Positions 35,427 through 46,884 of a stretch of 64,000 nt of DNA are shown here, in pieces. The notes beneath the pieces are model-generated. The model did no database searches. It had not been told where the DNA came from and saw only the letters and a program-made list of their open reading frames with translations. Each line of letters opens with the position of its first letter. Positions within the stretch are counted from its first letter, which is position 1. The stretch is from Mytilus californianus (Eukaryota; Mollusca; Bivalvia; Mytilida; Mytilidae): assembly GCF_021869535.1 (NCBI RefSeq), contig NW_026262712.1, positions 104,598,140 to 104,662,139 on the forward strand, given 5' to 3'. A program made the translations under genes and the position numbers.

Positions 35427-35925
35427 ACAAATTATTTCAACTCATATTTACAGTATACCATCTTTTCCACAAGTTTATTATTTTCTGTATTATTGAATTA
35501 ATAAATTAAATAAAGATCCATTTCGTTACATCTTGTGATCCGTTTTTTTGGCAATCGCCAATGGCAGTCAGCAGGGTTTAAGAACATCCGTTGTTCGACC
35601 TGTCAGTCAAATGCGTTTTGTTTAATATACTTTTTCACTTTTTTGGTCTTTTGGAAAATGTTGTTTATGTTGTATTTAGACCCCTCTACCAAGAAATTTG
35701 TTTTGCATGCACACGTATAAAAATTGCGGTTTTTATCCAACGCAATCATAGGTTTGAACGTCGTTTTCAATTTCGACACATTTATATTTTTTCGTTTGGG
35801 CTTGTATTATATTTGCCTTCGGGTTTATATGATCCGTTCATCCTATTTCGATTCTTTAAAATTCAAAAAATCTATCCTAAATTGAAAAAAATTATATGGC
35901 CTTCCAAATACCGTTTCGATTCCTA

Positions 35926-35969
35926 ACATCACTGAAGAGACATTAATTGTCGAAATCCGGATATGGTGT
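35926..35969 (+). ncRNA. Hammerhead-ribozyme-like motif, array unit 1
   Basis: Stem I is 35,926-35,931 with 35,964-35,969 (six pairs, one G-U). CTGAAGA is 35,932-35,938, stem II 35,939-35,951, and GAAA 35,952-35,955. A15.1 to U16.1 closes a very short stem III over TCCGGA. The predicted cleavage is after A at 35,963 (AUA triplet). All invariant positions are present. Stem III is only 2 bp with a 4-nt loop within one molecule, but TCCGGA is self-complementary, so two copies could share a longer stem III. Confidence 0.65.
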
Positions 35970-36473
35970 ACAAATTTTTGCACCTCATATTTACGGTATA
36001 CCATCTTTTCCGCAAGTTTATTGTTTTCTGTTTGGTATTATTGAATTAATAAATTAAATAAAGATCCATTTTGTTACATCTTGTGATCCGTTTATTTGGC
36101 AATCGCTAATGGCAGTCAGCAGGGTTTAAGAACATCCGTTGTTCGACCTGTTAGTCAAATGCGTGTTGTTTAATATACTTTTTCACTTTTTTTGGTCTTT
36201 TGGAAAATGTTGTTTGTGCTGTATTTAAACCCCTCTTCCACGAAATTTGTTTTGCATGTACACGTATAAAAATTGCGGTTTTTATCCAACGCAATCATAG
36301 GTTTGAACGTTGTTTTCAATTTAGACACATTTATATTTTATCGTTTGGGCTTGTATTATATTTGCCTTCGGGTTTATATGATCTGTTCATTCTATTTCGA
36401 CACTTTAAAATTCAAGAGTCTATCCTAAATTGAGGTAATTTGTATGGATTTCCAAATACTGTTTCGATTCCTA

Positions 36474-36517
36474 ACATCACTGAAGAGACATTATTTGTCG
36501 AAATCCAGATATGGTGT
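36474..36517 (+). ncRNA. Hammerhead-like motif, array unit 2
   Basis: Core CTGAAGA and GAAA are intact; the stem III palindrome is changed to TCCAGA. Confidence 0.5.
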
Positions 36518-36875
36518 ACAAATTTTTGCACCTCGTATTTACGGTATACCATCTTTTCCGCAAGTTTATTGTTTTCTGTTTGGTATTATTGAATTAATAA
36601 ATTAAATAAAGATCCATTTTGTAACATCTTGTGATCCGTTTATTTGGCAATCGCCTATGGCAGTCAGCAGGGTTTAAGAACATCCGTTGTTCGAGCTGTT
36701 AGTGAAATGCGTTTTGTTTAATGTACATTTTTCACTTTTTTGGTCTTTTGGAAAATGTTGTTTGTGCTGTATTAAGACCCCTCTACCAAGAAATTTGTTT
36801 TGCAAGCAGACGTATAAAAATTCGGTTTTTATCCAACGCAATCATAGGTTTGAACGTTGTTTTCCTTTTAGATAC

Positions 36876-36934
<59 letters not shown>

Positions 36935-37102
36935 AACGTAGGTTTCAATATAGACTTGTTTATATTTTTCCGTTTGGCCTTGTATTATATTTGCCTTCGG
37001 GTTTATAAGATCCGTTCATCCTATTTCGACTCTTTAAAATGCAAGAGTCTATCCTAAATTGAGGTAAATTATATGGCCTTCAAAATACCGTTTCGATTCC
37101 TA

Positions 37103-37146
37103 ACATCACTAAAGAGACAATAATTGTCGAAATCCGGATATGGTGT
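37103..37146 (+). ncRNA. Hammerhead-like motif, array unit 3 (core mutated)
   Basis: The core reads CTAAAGA. The invariant G5 is replaced by A, which should abolish cleavage. Stem II is extended (GACAA...TTGTC). Confidence 0.5.
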
Positions 37147-37643
37147 ACTAATTTTTGCAACTTTTTTTTTGCGGTATACCATCATTTCCGGAAGTTTATT
37201 GTTTTCTGTTTGGTATTAAATTAATAGTTAAGATCCATTTTGTTACATCTGGTGATCCGTTTATTTGGCAATCGCCAATAGCATTCAACAGTGTTTGAGA
37301 ACATCAGCTGTTCGACCTACTAGTCAAATGCGTTTTGGTAAAATATACTTTTTCGCTTTTTTTTGTCTTTTGGAAAATGTTGTTTATGTTGTATTTAGAC
37401 CCCTCTACCAAGAAATTTGTTTTGCATGCACACGTATAAAAATTGCGGTTTTTATCCAACGCAATCATAGGTTTGAACGTCGTTTTCAATTTCGACACAT
37501 TTATATTTTTTCGTTTGGGCTTGTATTATATTTGCCTTCGGGTTTATATGATCCGTTCATCCTATTTCGATTCTTTAAAATTCAAAAATCTATCCTAAAT
37601 TGAAAAAAATTATATGGCCTTCCAAATACCGTTTCGATTCCTA

Positions 37644-37687
37644 ACATCACTGAAGAGACATTAATTGTCGAAATCCGGATATGGTGT
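37644..37687 (+). ncRNA. Hammerhead-ribozyme-like motif, array unit 4
   Basis: Same as unit 1 at every motif position, with intact core and TCCGGA. Confidence 0.65.
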
Positions 37688-38190
37688 ACAAATTTTTGCA
37701 TCTCATATTTACGGTATACCATCTTTTCCGCAAGTTTATTGTTTTCTGTTTGGTATTATTGAATTAATAAATTAAATAAAGATTCATTTTGTTACATCTT
37801 GTGATCCGTTTATTTGGCAATCGCTAATGGCAGTCAGCAGGGTTTAAGAACATCCGTTGTTCGACCTGTTAGTCAAATGCGTGTTGTTTAATATACTTTT
37901 TCACTTTTTTGGTCTTTTGGAAAATGTTGTTTGTGCTGTATTTAAACCCCTCTTCCACGAAATTTGTTTTGCATGCACACGTATAAAAATTGCGGTTTTT
38001 ATCCAACGCAATCATAGGTTTGAACGTTGTTTTCAATTTAGACACATTTATATTTTATCGTTTGGGCTTGTATTATATTTGCCTTCGGGTTTATATGATC
38101 TGTTCATTCTATTTCGACACTTTAAAATTCAAGAGTCTATCCTAAATTGAGGTAATTTGTATGGATTTCCAAATACTGTTTCGATTCCTA

Positions 38191-38234
38191 ACATCACTGA
38201 AGAGACATTATTTGTCGAAATCCAGATATGGTGT
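38191..38234 (+). ncRNA. Hammerhead-like motif, array unit 5
   Basis: Intact core; TCCAGA in stem III, as in unit 2, its partner in the 1.7-kb duplication. Confidence 0.5.
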
Positions 38235-38592
38235 ACAAATTTTTGCACCTCGTATTTACGGTATACCATCTTTTCCGCAAGTTTATTGTTTTCTGTTTGG
38301 TATTATTGAATTAATAAATTAAATAAAGATCCATTTTGTAACATCTTGTGATCCGTTTATTTGGCAATCGCCTATGGCAGTCAGCAGGGTTTAAGAACAT
38401 CCGTTGTTCGAGCTGTTAGTGAAATGCGTTTTGTTTAATGTACATTTTTCACTTTTTTGGTCTTTTGGAAAATGTTGTTTGTGCTGTATTAAGACCCCTC
38501 TACCAAGAAATTTGTTTTGCAAGCAGACGTATAAAAATTCGGTTTTTATCCAACGCAATCATAGGTTTGAACGTTGTTTTCCTTTTAGATAC

Positions 38593-38631
<39 letters not shown>

Positions 38632-38799
38632 AACGTAGGTTTCAATATAGACTTGTTTATATTTTTCCGTTTGGCCTTGTATTATATTTGCCTTCGGGTT
38701 TATAAGATCCGTTCATCCTATTTCGACTCTTTAAAATTTAAGAGTCTATCCTAAATTGAGGTAAATTATATGGCCTTCAAAATACCGTTTCGATTCCTA

Positions 38800-38843
38800 A
38801 CATCACTAAAGAGACAATAATTGTCGAAATCCGGATATGGTGT
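38800..38843 (+). ncRNA. Hammerhead-like motif, array unit 6 (core mutated)
   Basis: CTAAAGA as in unit 3, its duplication partner; expected inactive. Confidence 0.5.
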
Positions 38844-39340
38844 TCTAATTTTTGCAACTTTTTTTTGCGGTATACCATCATTTCCGGAAGTTTATTGTTT
38901 TCTGTTTGGTATTAAATTAATAGTTAAGATCCATTTTGTTTCATCTGGTGATCCGTTTATTTGGCAATCGCCAATAGCATTCAACAGTGTTTGAGAACAT
39001 CAGCGGTTCGACCTACTAGTCAAATGCGTTTTGGTAAAATATACTTTTTCGCTTTTTTTTGTCTTTTGGAAAAAAGTTGTTTGTGCTGTATTTAGACCCC
39101 TCTACCAAGAAATTTGTTTCGCATGCACACGTATAAAAATTGCAGTTTTTATCCAACGCAATCATAGGTTTCAACGTTGTTTTCAATTTAGACTTGTTTA
39201 TATTTTTTTGTTTGGGATTGTATTATATTTGCCTTCGGGTTTATATGATCCGTTCATCCTATTTCGACTCTTCAAAATTCAAGAGTCTATCCTAAAATGA
39301 GGTAAATTATATGGCCTTCCAAATACCGTTTCGATTCTTT

Positions 39341-39384
39341 ACATCACTGAAGAGACATTAATTGTCGAAATCCGGCTATGGTGT
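39341..39384 (+). ncRNA. Hammerhead-like motif, array unit 7
   Basis: Intact CTGAAGA and GAAA; stem III altered to TCCGGC, losing the second stem III pair. Confidence 0.5.
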
Positions 39385-40168
39385 ACAAAAACCTTTGCAC
39401 CTCATGTTTGCGGTACACCATCTTTTCCGCAAGTTTATTGTTTTCTGTTTAGTATTAAATCTATAATTAAGATCCATTTATTACATAGGTGATCCGTTTA
39501 TTTGGCAATCGCCAATGGCAGTCAGCAGGGTTTAAGAACATTTGTTGTTCGACCTGTAAGTCAAATGCGTTTTGTTAAAATATACTTTTTCACCTTTTTG
39601 GTCTTCTGGAAAATGTTGTTTGTGCTGTATTTAGACCCTTCTAAAAAGAAATTTGTTTTGCATGCATACGTATAAAAATTGCTGTTTTTATCCAATGCAA
39701 TCATAGGTTTTAACGTTGTTTTCAATTTAGACTTGTACATATATATATTTCAATTTAGACTTGTATATATATATTTCAATTTAGACTTATATATATATAT
39801 ATATATATATACAAGTCTAAATTGAAAACAACGTTCAAACCTATGATTGCGTTGGATAAAAACCGCAATTTTTATACGTGTGCATGCAAAACAAATTTCT
39901 TTGTAGAGGGGTATAAATACAGCACAAACAACATTTTCCAAAAGACCAAAAAAGTGAAAAAGTATATTTTAACAAATTAAAACGCATTTGACTAGCAGGT
40001 CGAACAACGGATGTTCTTAAACCCTGCTGACTGCCATGGCGATTGCAAAATAAACGGATCACAGATGTTACACAATGGATCTTAATTATATTAATTTAAT
40101 ACCAAACAGAAAACAATAAACTTGCGGAAAAGATGGTATACCTGCAAACCTGAGGTGCAAAAATTTGT

Positions 40169-40212
40169 TCACCATATCCGGATTTCGACAAGTAATGTCT
40201 CTTCAGTGATGT
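40169..40212 (-). ncRNA. Hammerhead-ribozyme-like motif, inverted unit
   Basis: On the minus strand: ACATCA, CTGAAGA, GACA-ttact-TGTC, GAAA, TCCGGA, T-A, TGGTGA. The core is intact and stem I has five pairs. Confidence 0.6.
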
Positions 40213-40500
40213 TAGGAATCGAAACGGTATTTGGAAGGCCATATAATTTACCTCAATTTGGGATTGACTCTTGAATTTTGAAGAGTCGAAATAGGATGAA
40301 CTGATCATATAAACCCGAAGGCAAATATAATACAAGCCCAAACGAAAAAATATAAACAAGTCTAAATTGAAAACAACGTTGAAACCTATGATTGCGTTGG
40401 TTAAAAACCGCAATTTTTATACGTGTGCATGCAAAACAAATTTCTTTGTAGAGGGGTCTAAATACAGCACAAACAACCTTTTTCCAAAAGACCAAAAAAT

Positions 40501-40850
40501 GCCCCTTTTAAAAATTTTCGATGAAAGATCATTTGTGAAATAAATTTGTGTGCACTTATGAAGAACAACAATCTGTGGTGAGTAAAATACTATTACAAAA
40601 AAAAAGTAACACAATTGTATAGTATGTAATATATATGAAATATAAACTTCAAATTTACAAAAAAAAAAAATAAAAATGGTGATTGTTTGTTATTAAAAGT
40701 ATAAAACAATACACTAGTTCAAAGTGGTTTTTTGTATTCTAATTTCATAAAAACGTATCTATATCTACATAATGAGCAAACAATAAGCAAACTCGATTAT
40801 TAATTGTAATTACAATATTTGCGATAAACGGTCAAGGTTTTCTATTCCGA
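40501..40850. other. AT-rich stretch without feature
   Basis: Nothing recognisable. Confidence 0.5.
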
Positions 40851-41120
40851 ATAAGTTCTTTCTTGTTTGATTTAGCGATCTACTTGATAAAATCATTTAT
40901 ATCTTTCTTAAACATACGAATGGTGAATGTTTCATTAAATACTATTTTGTTGAATTTAATTTCGTTCCGACATTTCCAAATACAAAACTTTCCCGAAAAC
41001 ATTATAGAATTGCAAATATATATTTACGTTTTATCAATATCTTGATTCTTTCCAATCATTATGTTTTGGACATGTTCTATTCCATTTAATTTAAAATTTT
41101 GCACTAGTACATTTATTTAG
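40850..41120 (-). pseudogene. LINE ORF2 C-terminal fragment
   Basis: The minus strand reads SIMFSGKFCIWKCRNEIKFN followed by ETFTIRMFKKDINDFIK. This resembles the Cys-bearing C-terminal tail of L1/Tx1-like ORF2 proteins. It is short and has no flanking RT, so the call is tentative. Confidence 0.4.
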
Positions 41121-41289
41121 TATTTTTTGTAATAATTTTGATTGGTTTTTTCTGGGGGAATACATTTTCTTTCCGTATATTTTGTTATTCTCAATTGAAG
41201 GACAGTATAGTATCTGAGAAATCTAGAGATAAAAACGGGAGGAAGATAACATGTGAAATAAAAATTCACACGGAAAAACATGAAGGCCG

Positions 41290-41380
41290 TACGGTGACCT
41301 ATATGTGTTAACTTCTATGTCATTTGGTCTCTCGTGGAGAGTTGTCTCTTTGGCAATTATACCGCATTTACTTATATTTA
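41290..41380 (-). repeat. Core repeat R6 fragment
   Basis: Contains 'ggccgtacggtgacctatat' and 'catttggtctctcgtgg', the reverse of the R6 core. Confidence 0.7.
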
Positions 41381-41639
41381 TATGAAGTAGTAAACATATA
41401 TTCTCCCATAAAACTTATTCACGGAAACTCTTTTTTAAAAACTTAACACTACCAGATCAAGAGATAAAATGGTTCTCAAATTATTTTTGGTAACTTTAAT
41501 TGCGCTTTTGATAAAAAAAACTCGACATGTACCGAATTAGATCAATTTCTAATCAATCTTCCAATGAGCTAAAAGACCTAATGACAAATAATAACCTCGT
41601 AGGCATATAGCGCTATCATAATATGGATGTTAAAAAAAT

Positions 41640-43650
41640 TTATTTCCAAAGAAACAACTCAAGGTCTCGAATACCCAATATTCCTTTGAGTGAACTTGTT
41701 GCACATAAAGCGTACAATAGCAAAATATAACACTTTCCGTTTAGTGACCACGATCTTTGTTGTGTAAAAATTGAAATAGACGAAATAGTATGTGACCCAT
41801 TATGAACCAAAATATTTTAAAAACAGATGTTTTTAAAAATATTTTCAAAACTTGGTGGGGAAACACGGAAATCTACAAAACAGGGCTTTCGTTATTTACG
41901 AGAATGGTGGGACATGGGGAAAGTATAAAATGTAAGCCCTTACTATCGAAATTTCAAGCAATATTGGAATATCAGAATCAAAAATTTTAAAGCTAGAAAA
42001 TAAATTACAGAATCTTAAAAATGACGATCCACATAAAATAAATGCACACGAAATTAAAATAAATGGAAAAACTTATCGGATGTATTGACAGGAAAATGAC
42101 GGACGATGTTAATCAAAATATAGAACGACAAATTTACGTTGATGAATTAACTAAGACAGTTAAAAATCTTAAGAAAGATAAGTCTCCGGGAAGGGATGGG
42201 ATTATTTCGGAATTTTATCATATATACTGGGACCTAATCAAAACGGATTTCACTGAAGTAGTTAAGGAAGTATTTGACGAAAATGAACTCAGTAAATCGC
42301 AATACCAGGGAATGTTAACTTTACTACACAAGGGAGGGGAACGAAAATTAATAAAAAAAATCTGGAGGCCTTTAAGCTTGATGAATATGGATTATAAAAT
42401 TATATCAAAGATGTAGGCAGAGCGTCTAAAACCGTTGTTAAATAAATTATTCACCCGAATCAAAAAATGGTTTGTAAAAGGGATAAATATAAGTGATGGA
42501 AACTGACTTTTATAGGATATTATTGAATATGTAGAGAATGAGGATATAGAGGGCTTAATAATATTTCTAGACCAGCAGAAATCTTTCGATAGAGTCGAAA
42601 GGGGATGGCTGATTTAGGTTATTGAGGGCTTCAATTTTGATAATAATTTTTGCAGGTGGACAAAAATGCTATCTCAAAATGTCAACGCTTGTATTGAAAC
42701 AAATGGGTTTTTGTCTAAATACTTTTCAATAAGCAGATCAATAAGACAAAGATGTCCAAAAGCCCCATTTTTATTCATAATACATTCGGAACCACTGGCG
42801 TGTGCCATTCGAGCAAATGTAAAAATACATTGAATAAAAATACCAACGGAAAACGGCCATATTGAAACTAAATTATCAATGTTTGCGGACGATACGCACC
42901 TTATAAATAAACAAATCCGAACAATCGGCTGAAAAATCCTTTGAAATATTGGAAATATATGAAAAAGCCTCCGGTTCCAAAATTAACTTCGATAAAACAA
43001 AAGGTTTGTGTATTGGGAGGCTAAAGGGCAAAAAACCAAGGTTCAAAAAAATATCCTGGACCAAGAGTACCGTGGTTATAACACAAATAACAGTCAACTA
43101 CGGGATTCCATAATTGGCAAGATAACAAACTGTATTGTCGACAGAAAATCATATTGTCTAGATGAAAGTTAACGGGGGATCAAAATGATCAATTTGGAAA
43201 CAGAAAAAACTAATTTATGGAATTTTACTAAAATTTGAACTTTATAGTAAAATGACCGAACGTTAAAAAAATAGTATTCTTGAAAAGAACATATTTGGTA
43301 ACAACAATATAAAATGGAGAGGGAAACCTTTGTTCTTCCCTTCCTTTACCAAGAGTCATAACCTCAAAATTAAAGATGTTTAGAAAATCGAAACAGATAC
43401 CTTTTATAGTAAAAAGATGATTTTTGATAAACTAATAGGTAAACGTAATTGGATATGCGAATACAACCTAATAAAGAAATCAATCCTCACTGATTGGTTT
43501 AACGAAATTAGAAGCGCCATTAGTAATCTAACAAATTTAAAGCACCTAAAAATCCAGAATAACAAAATATATGACTTTCATTGGATTCAGCTAGTCAACA
43601 TGGCGCCTCATTCCTTATTTACGACATGTCAACTGTTGATTTGACAGTAA
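41640..43650 (+). pseudogene. L1/Tx1-like LINE ORF2 relic
   Basis: The order of remnants matches a LINE ORF2. At 41,739-41,755 FSDHD is the C-terminal SDH motif of the AP endonuclease. An open frame at 42,063-42,416 covers the pre-RT and RT fingers (LTKTVKNLKKDKSPGRDGII, then SLMNMDYKIISKM). Around 42,560-42,600 IIFLDQQKSFDRVE is the first catalytic Asp region, followed by SIRQRCPKAPFLFI and SMFADDTHL (FADDT at 42,882-42,896, catalytic). After that come IKWRGKPLFFPSFTKSHNLK and the frame 43,417-43,644. Many stops and frameshifts separate these pieces, so the element is dead. Clade assignment is by motif style. Confidence 0.8.
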
Positions 43651-44159
43651 ATCGTAGTCAACGAAAAGCAATTTTTGGGTTGAGAACTATAAGGATGAAA
43701 CACATTTTTCTATAGGTTATTTTAGGAATAATTCATACAAGCCATAGATTTATTAAATTTATTTAGCTTTTTCTTAGACGGGTAAAATAGAACAGCCACA
43801 CACACGGAACACTTATCTCCTGTTCAGTAATAAGTAGTTTTCATATTTCAGAATTATTTGTTTAACAAAAATATGTGCTTGCATCAACCAAAACGGACCA
43901 TTATTTGTAGTTTATAATGACAATTATATAGCCGTATCATAAATCAGTAAAGCTAATTCTTGTTTTAAACAAATGTGACAAAACCATTATAATTTCATAT
44001 TTGTTTTTTATTTTTATTCATCAAATCTTGCCAGTTTTAAAAACAATCAACATTCCAAGTTCTTTTGACGTACACTCGTACACTATTACACGCTACCGAC
44101 TACCCAGGGAATTCAGCTGATTAGATTAATTGACATATAAATTTGTGTAAACACGACTT
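43651..44159. other. Stretch without feature
   Basis: No coding or repeat signal recognised. Confidence 0.5.
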
Positions 44160-44696
44160 AAAAAAATAGTCATTGCTTATCTTCCATTTAGTTTTTAGTA
44201 ACATTGGACTTTCTATCTTATGTCCATTAATATTGGTTTCTACTCTCTTAATATATTAATTCATCGACAATTCTGTGGATATCAACATTTTTTGTTTTCT
44301 GCTCAAATACATAATACGACTTATATATATAGTAGTTTAATAACAAAATCTATATTTTAAGGGATCGTAAATTTGTTGCCAACATCTTGTCAAATATGAA
44401 CAATTAAAAATGAATTGAGTAAAAAAAATTTCTAGGCTACAAAAATTACTCATATCATTGTTTGTTATTTTCCATTGCAATAGAAGCTTTTTTATTTGAA
44501 TAATACAGTGTAATAATTTCCATCTGACGATTTATAATTTATTTTCAGTTAAATCTTTAAAAATAAAGTTATACAGTGAATTCATATTTTGAGTTTCTTG
44601 CATTGGTAGAACTATAGGCCACCTGCTTATTCCTACTGACGATTCTTTTTTATTGCATACTAGTGAATTATATATAATTTTATTTGAAAGACATCG
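44160..44696 (-). pseudogene. LINE ORF2 C-terminal part (3' half of split LINE)
   Basis: The minus strand reads CLSNKIIYNSLVCNKKESSV, SLYNFIFKDLTENKL, VRWKLLHCII, LQWKITNNDMSNFCSLEIFF. This is the C-terminal region of an L1/Tx1-like ORF2 with its terminal Cys motif. Its start coincides with the outer edge of the inverted-repeat element at 44,697. It continues in the same frame from the LINE part at 52,435-53,690 if one copy of a 6-bp duplication and the element are removed. It therefore dates the insertion after the LINE. Confidence 0.75.
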
Positions 44697-45470
44697 GGGT
44701 CCGTGTATATTTGCGTCCATTCGTTTTTCATTTTGAAATATCAAAAACAAAAAACGAGAGTATTTTTATTTTTCGTTTTTGATTCTGAAAAAACCAAAAT
44801 GAAAAACCAAAGTGTTTTCGATTTTCGTTTTTGATTTCTCTAAAACCAAAACGGAAAACGAAAGTGTTTTCATTTTTTGTTTTTGATTTCTCTAAAACCA
44901 AAATGAAAATAAAAGTGTTTCCGTTTTTCGTTTTTGATTTCACTAATGATGAATTTTGTATGTAATTTCAATCATTTCTCGTTTTATTATGTACAATGTT
45001 TCCCTTTCTTGTTTCACAGTCATTGATAGTAAATAAGGCCAATGTAAACACCTCGGTGTTCTTTCAACATAATGTAGACAAAATAGACCGCCTGACTTAT
45101 GAATTGAACTACGGTGATAAATGAATCAAAGCCTTTGAAATTACCTTGTTTATATCTTTACTAAAAAAAATTTATTATATTTAAATATTAAACGGATCAT
45201 AAATTTAAATTGTACAATATAATATTATATAAAGACGGTACAAATAGATAGATAGATTACAACATCACATTAACAAGGGAGGATATTACTTTTAAAGCTG
45301 ATAATAAAACTAGCCCAGTCGTTAAAGTATAAATGCACAGCGGTTATCAGATCTATAGTATTTAAATCGAAGTTAATGTCGTCGGATGCAAAAGTCTTAA
45401 TCAATCTGAACAATAAGGGTGTGTGATCTTTACTTTTAAGTTTAGAAAGGTTGATCTAAGATGATTAGAA
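44697..45470 (+). repeat. Left terminal inverted repeat
   Basis: Contains three to four direct repeats of about 55 bp between 44,750 and 44,945 (landmarks 'gtttttgatttctctaaaac' and 'gaaaacgaaagtgttttc'), then unique sequence ending 'gaaaggttgatctaagatga'. The open frame in it is repeat-driven. Confidence 0.85.
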
Positions 45471-45644
45471 TTGATGACCAAGGTCCATCTGCCAGTATTA
45501 TACGAATATTCAGGACGATAATGTGTTTTACTTGATCAATTGATTGAAAAACAAATTTGCGTAATTTCACAATTAAAACCGGGATTAGCATTCAATCATT
45601 TTGCCATTCGGAGCCTATTCGGTATTAGTTTTGCTTATTTGTGA

Positions 45645-45930
45645 AAGCTATATGGTGACCTTAACTGGAGGGTGTGGATGGGGGTTAACGGAATAGAGAA
45701 TAGTGGACAAAAAATATGAAAAAAAGAGACAATGAACCAAAACATAAACAAAATAGAATAATGAGGTGATTAAATATGAATAGAACAAAATAATTGACAA
45801 AAAGTAAAAAGAAACAAAGAATAGAGATAAATGGCCTAAAACACTAATTAAAGAATAGAGAAAAATGGTATAACATATCAAAGAATACAGAAATGAAGAA
45901 CCCCGCATCCAGACCATCGTACTAGTTGCC
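45645..45930 (-). repeat. ATTCT-rich minisatellite, inverted copy
   Basis: Composed of 'aatagagaatagtggacaaa'-type units. Reverse-complement relative of 15,890-16,050. Confidence 0.6.
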
Positions 45931-46884
45931 TAAACCAACGTTATATTTTGTCTCCGGTAGATTGTTATTGGTTATCATACGTTTTCTTTTTATTACTATG
46001 CTTATCAATTAAGACGTGAGCTTTCATAATTTGTCAGCATATTACATTATAAAAAAAGATTAAGCCGAACATCACCCTGGATTTTTTCTCTTTCTTTTCT
46101 TCTAATGCAGAACAATGGTTACTTTTCATGAACTATTTGACAGGATGCCGAGAATATGGAAAGCTATTTCACATAATAGTACAATTTTGCCAACATTGAA
46201 AATAATTTCATAGTTATTTACGATTCTATATACACTCAAAAGTATTTAAAATGTAAAGTGTGCAGCACGCTGTGGGATATATTGAAAGCGATTTCTATTG
46301 CATTTATATAATTAATGAACAAGAAATGAAATTTTAAAATTCATTGAATAATGTCTTTGACTGCTTAATTATATATTAAAAACTGATAATATAGTGGTTA
46401 TATATTAATAAAAACATCTGAAGAACGTTTGAATCTTATGCAACATTTGGGTTTATATAAATATCTGAAAACTGGCTGCTAGCGAAGTGGCTGCTAGCGA
46501 GTGGCTGCTTGCTTGAGCCTGGTCTTACAAACTCCGTATTTTCATTCACGTCTTCACATTACAGGTTGCAACACCTTGCCAAATTATTGGGTTCCAATAA
46601 ACGTTTAGCAAATTATGCCAATGTGCTTTCCCATGGGGTTTTATGCAGAAAAATTACCGGAAATCTATGGTAGTTTGCAAAATACTTGTCAAAATCGAAA
46701 TCTTACTGAACAAAGTAGATACCTTCATTAAAAAAGGTTGAGGCATTGAAGGCCAAACAAGTTTTCATATTTCACATTCTTGCGTGTCTAATTGTAATCA
46801 GACGGTCATTGTAGAGTTCCAAGAAGTTTACAAATTAATTTAATACAAAGGCAAAAAATGATGTAAAGTTTAATTGGTGAAATT
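45931..46884. other. Stretch without recognisable gene
   Basis: A short direct repeat 'gtggctgctagcga' occurs twice near 46,478-46,505. Otherwise nothing recognised. Confidence 0.5.

Larger units (their letters stand above)
35340..40500 (+). repeat. Tandem array of about 545-bp units (8 direct, then inverted)
   Basis: Unit landmarks are 'gatccgtttatttggcaatc', 'atccaacgcaatcataggtt', 'tgccttcgggtttatatgat' and 'catcactgaagagacat'. Direct units begin at about 35,537, 36,083, 36,630, 37,253, 37,803, 38,348, 38,949 and 39,489. From about 39,805 to 40,500 the units run in reverse. Spacing between equal points is 541-548 bp, except 629 and 609 bp where (TA)n tracts expanded (36,873-36,931 and 38,597-38,628). 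Units 35.6-37.2 kb and 37.3-38.9 kb are near-identical in blocks of three, indicating a more recent 1.7-kb duplication. Open frames here (for example VCAVFRPLYQEICFACTRIK) repeat with the units and show no known domain. Confidence 0.9.
39063..40500. repeat. Large palindrome at the end of the array
   Basis: The left arm, about 39,063-39,790, is the reverse complement of about 39,805-40,500, with the axis in a (TA)n tract near 39,781-39,812. Both arms start at the same internal point of the unit ('gtcttttggaaaa' against 'ttttccaaaagac'). A transcript could fold into a long hairpin. Confidence 0.8.

Noticed and set aside
35591-40614. Many open frames of 60-116 codons in the tandem array
   Set aside because: They repeat with the 545-bp unit, are interrupted differently in each unit, run through (TA)n tracts and show no known domain.
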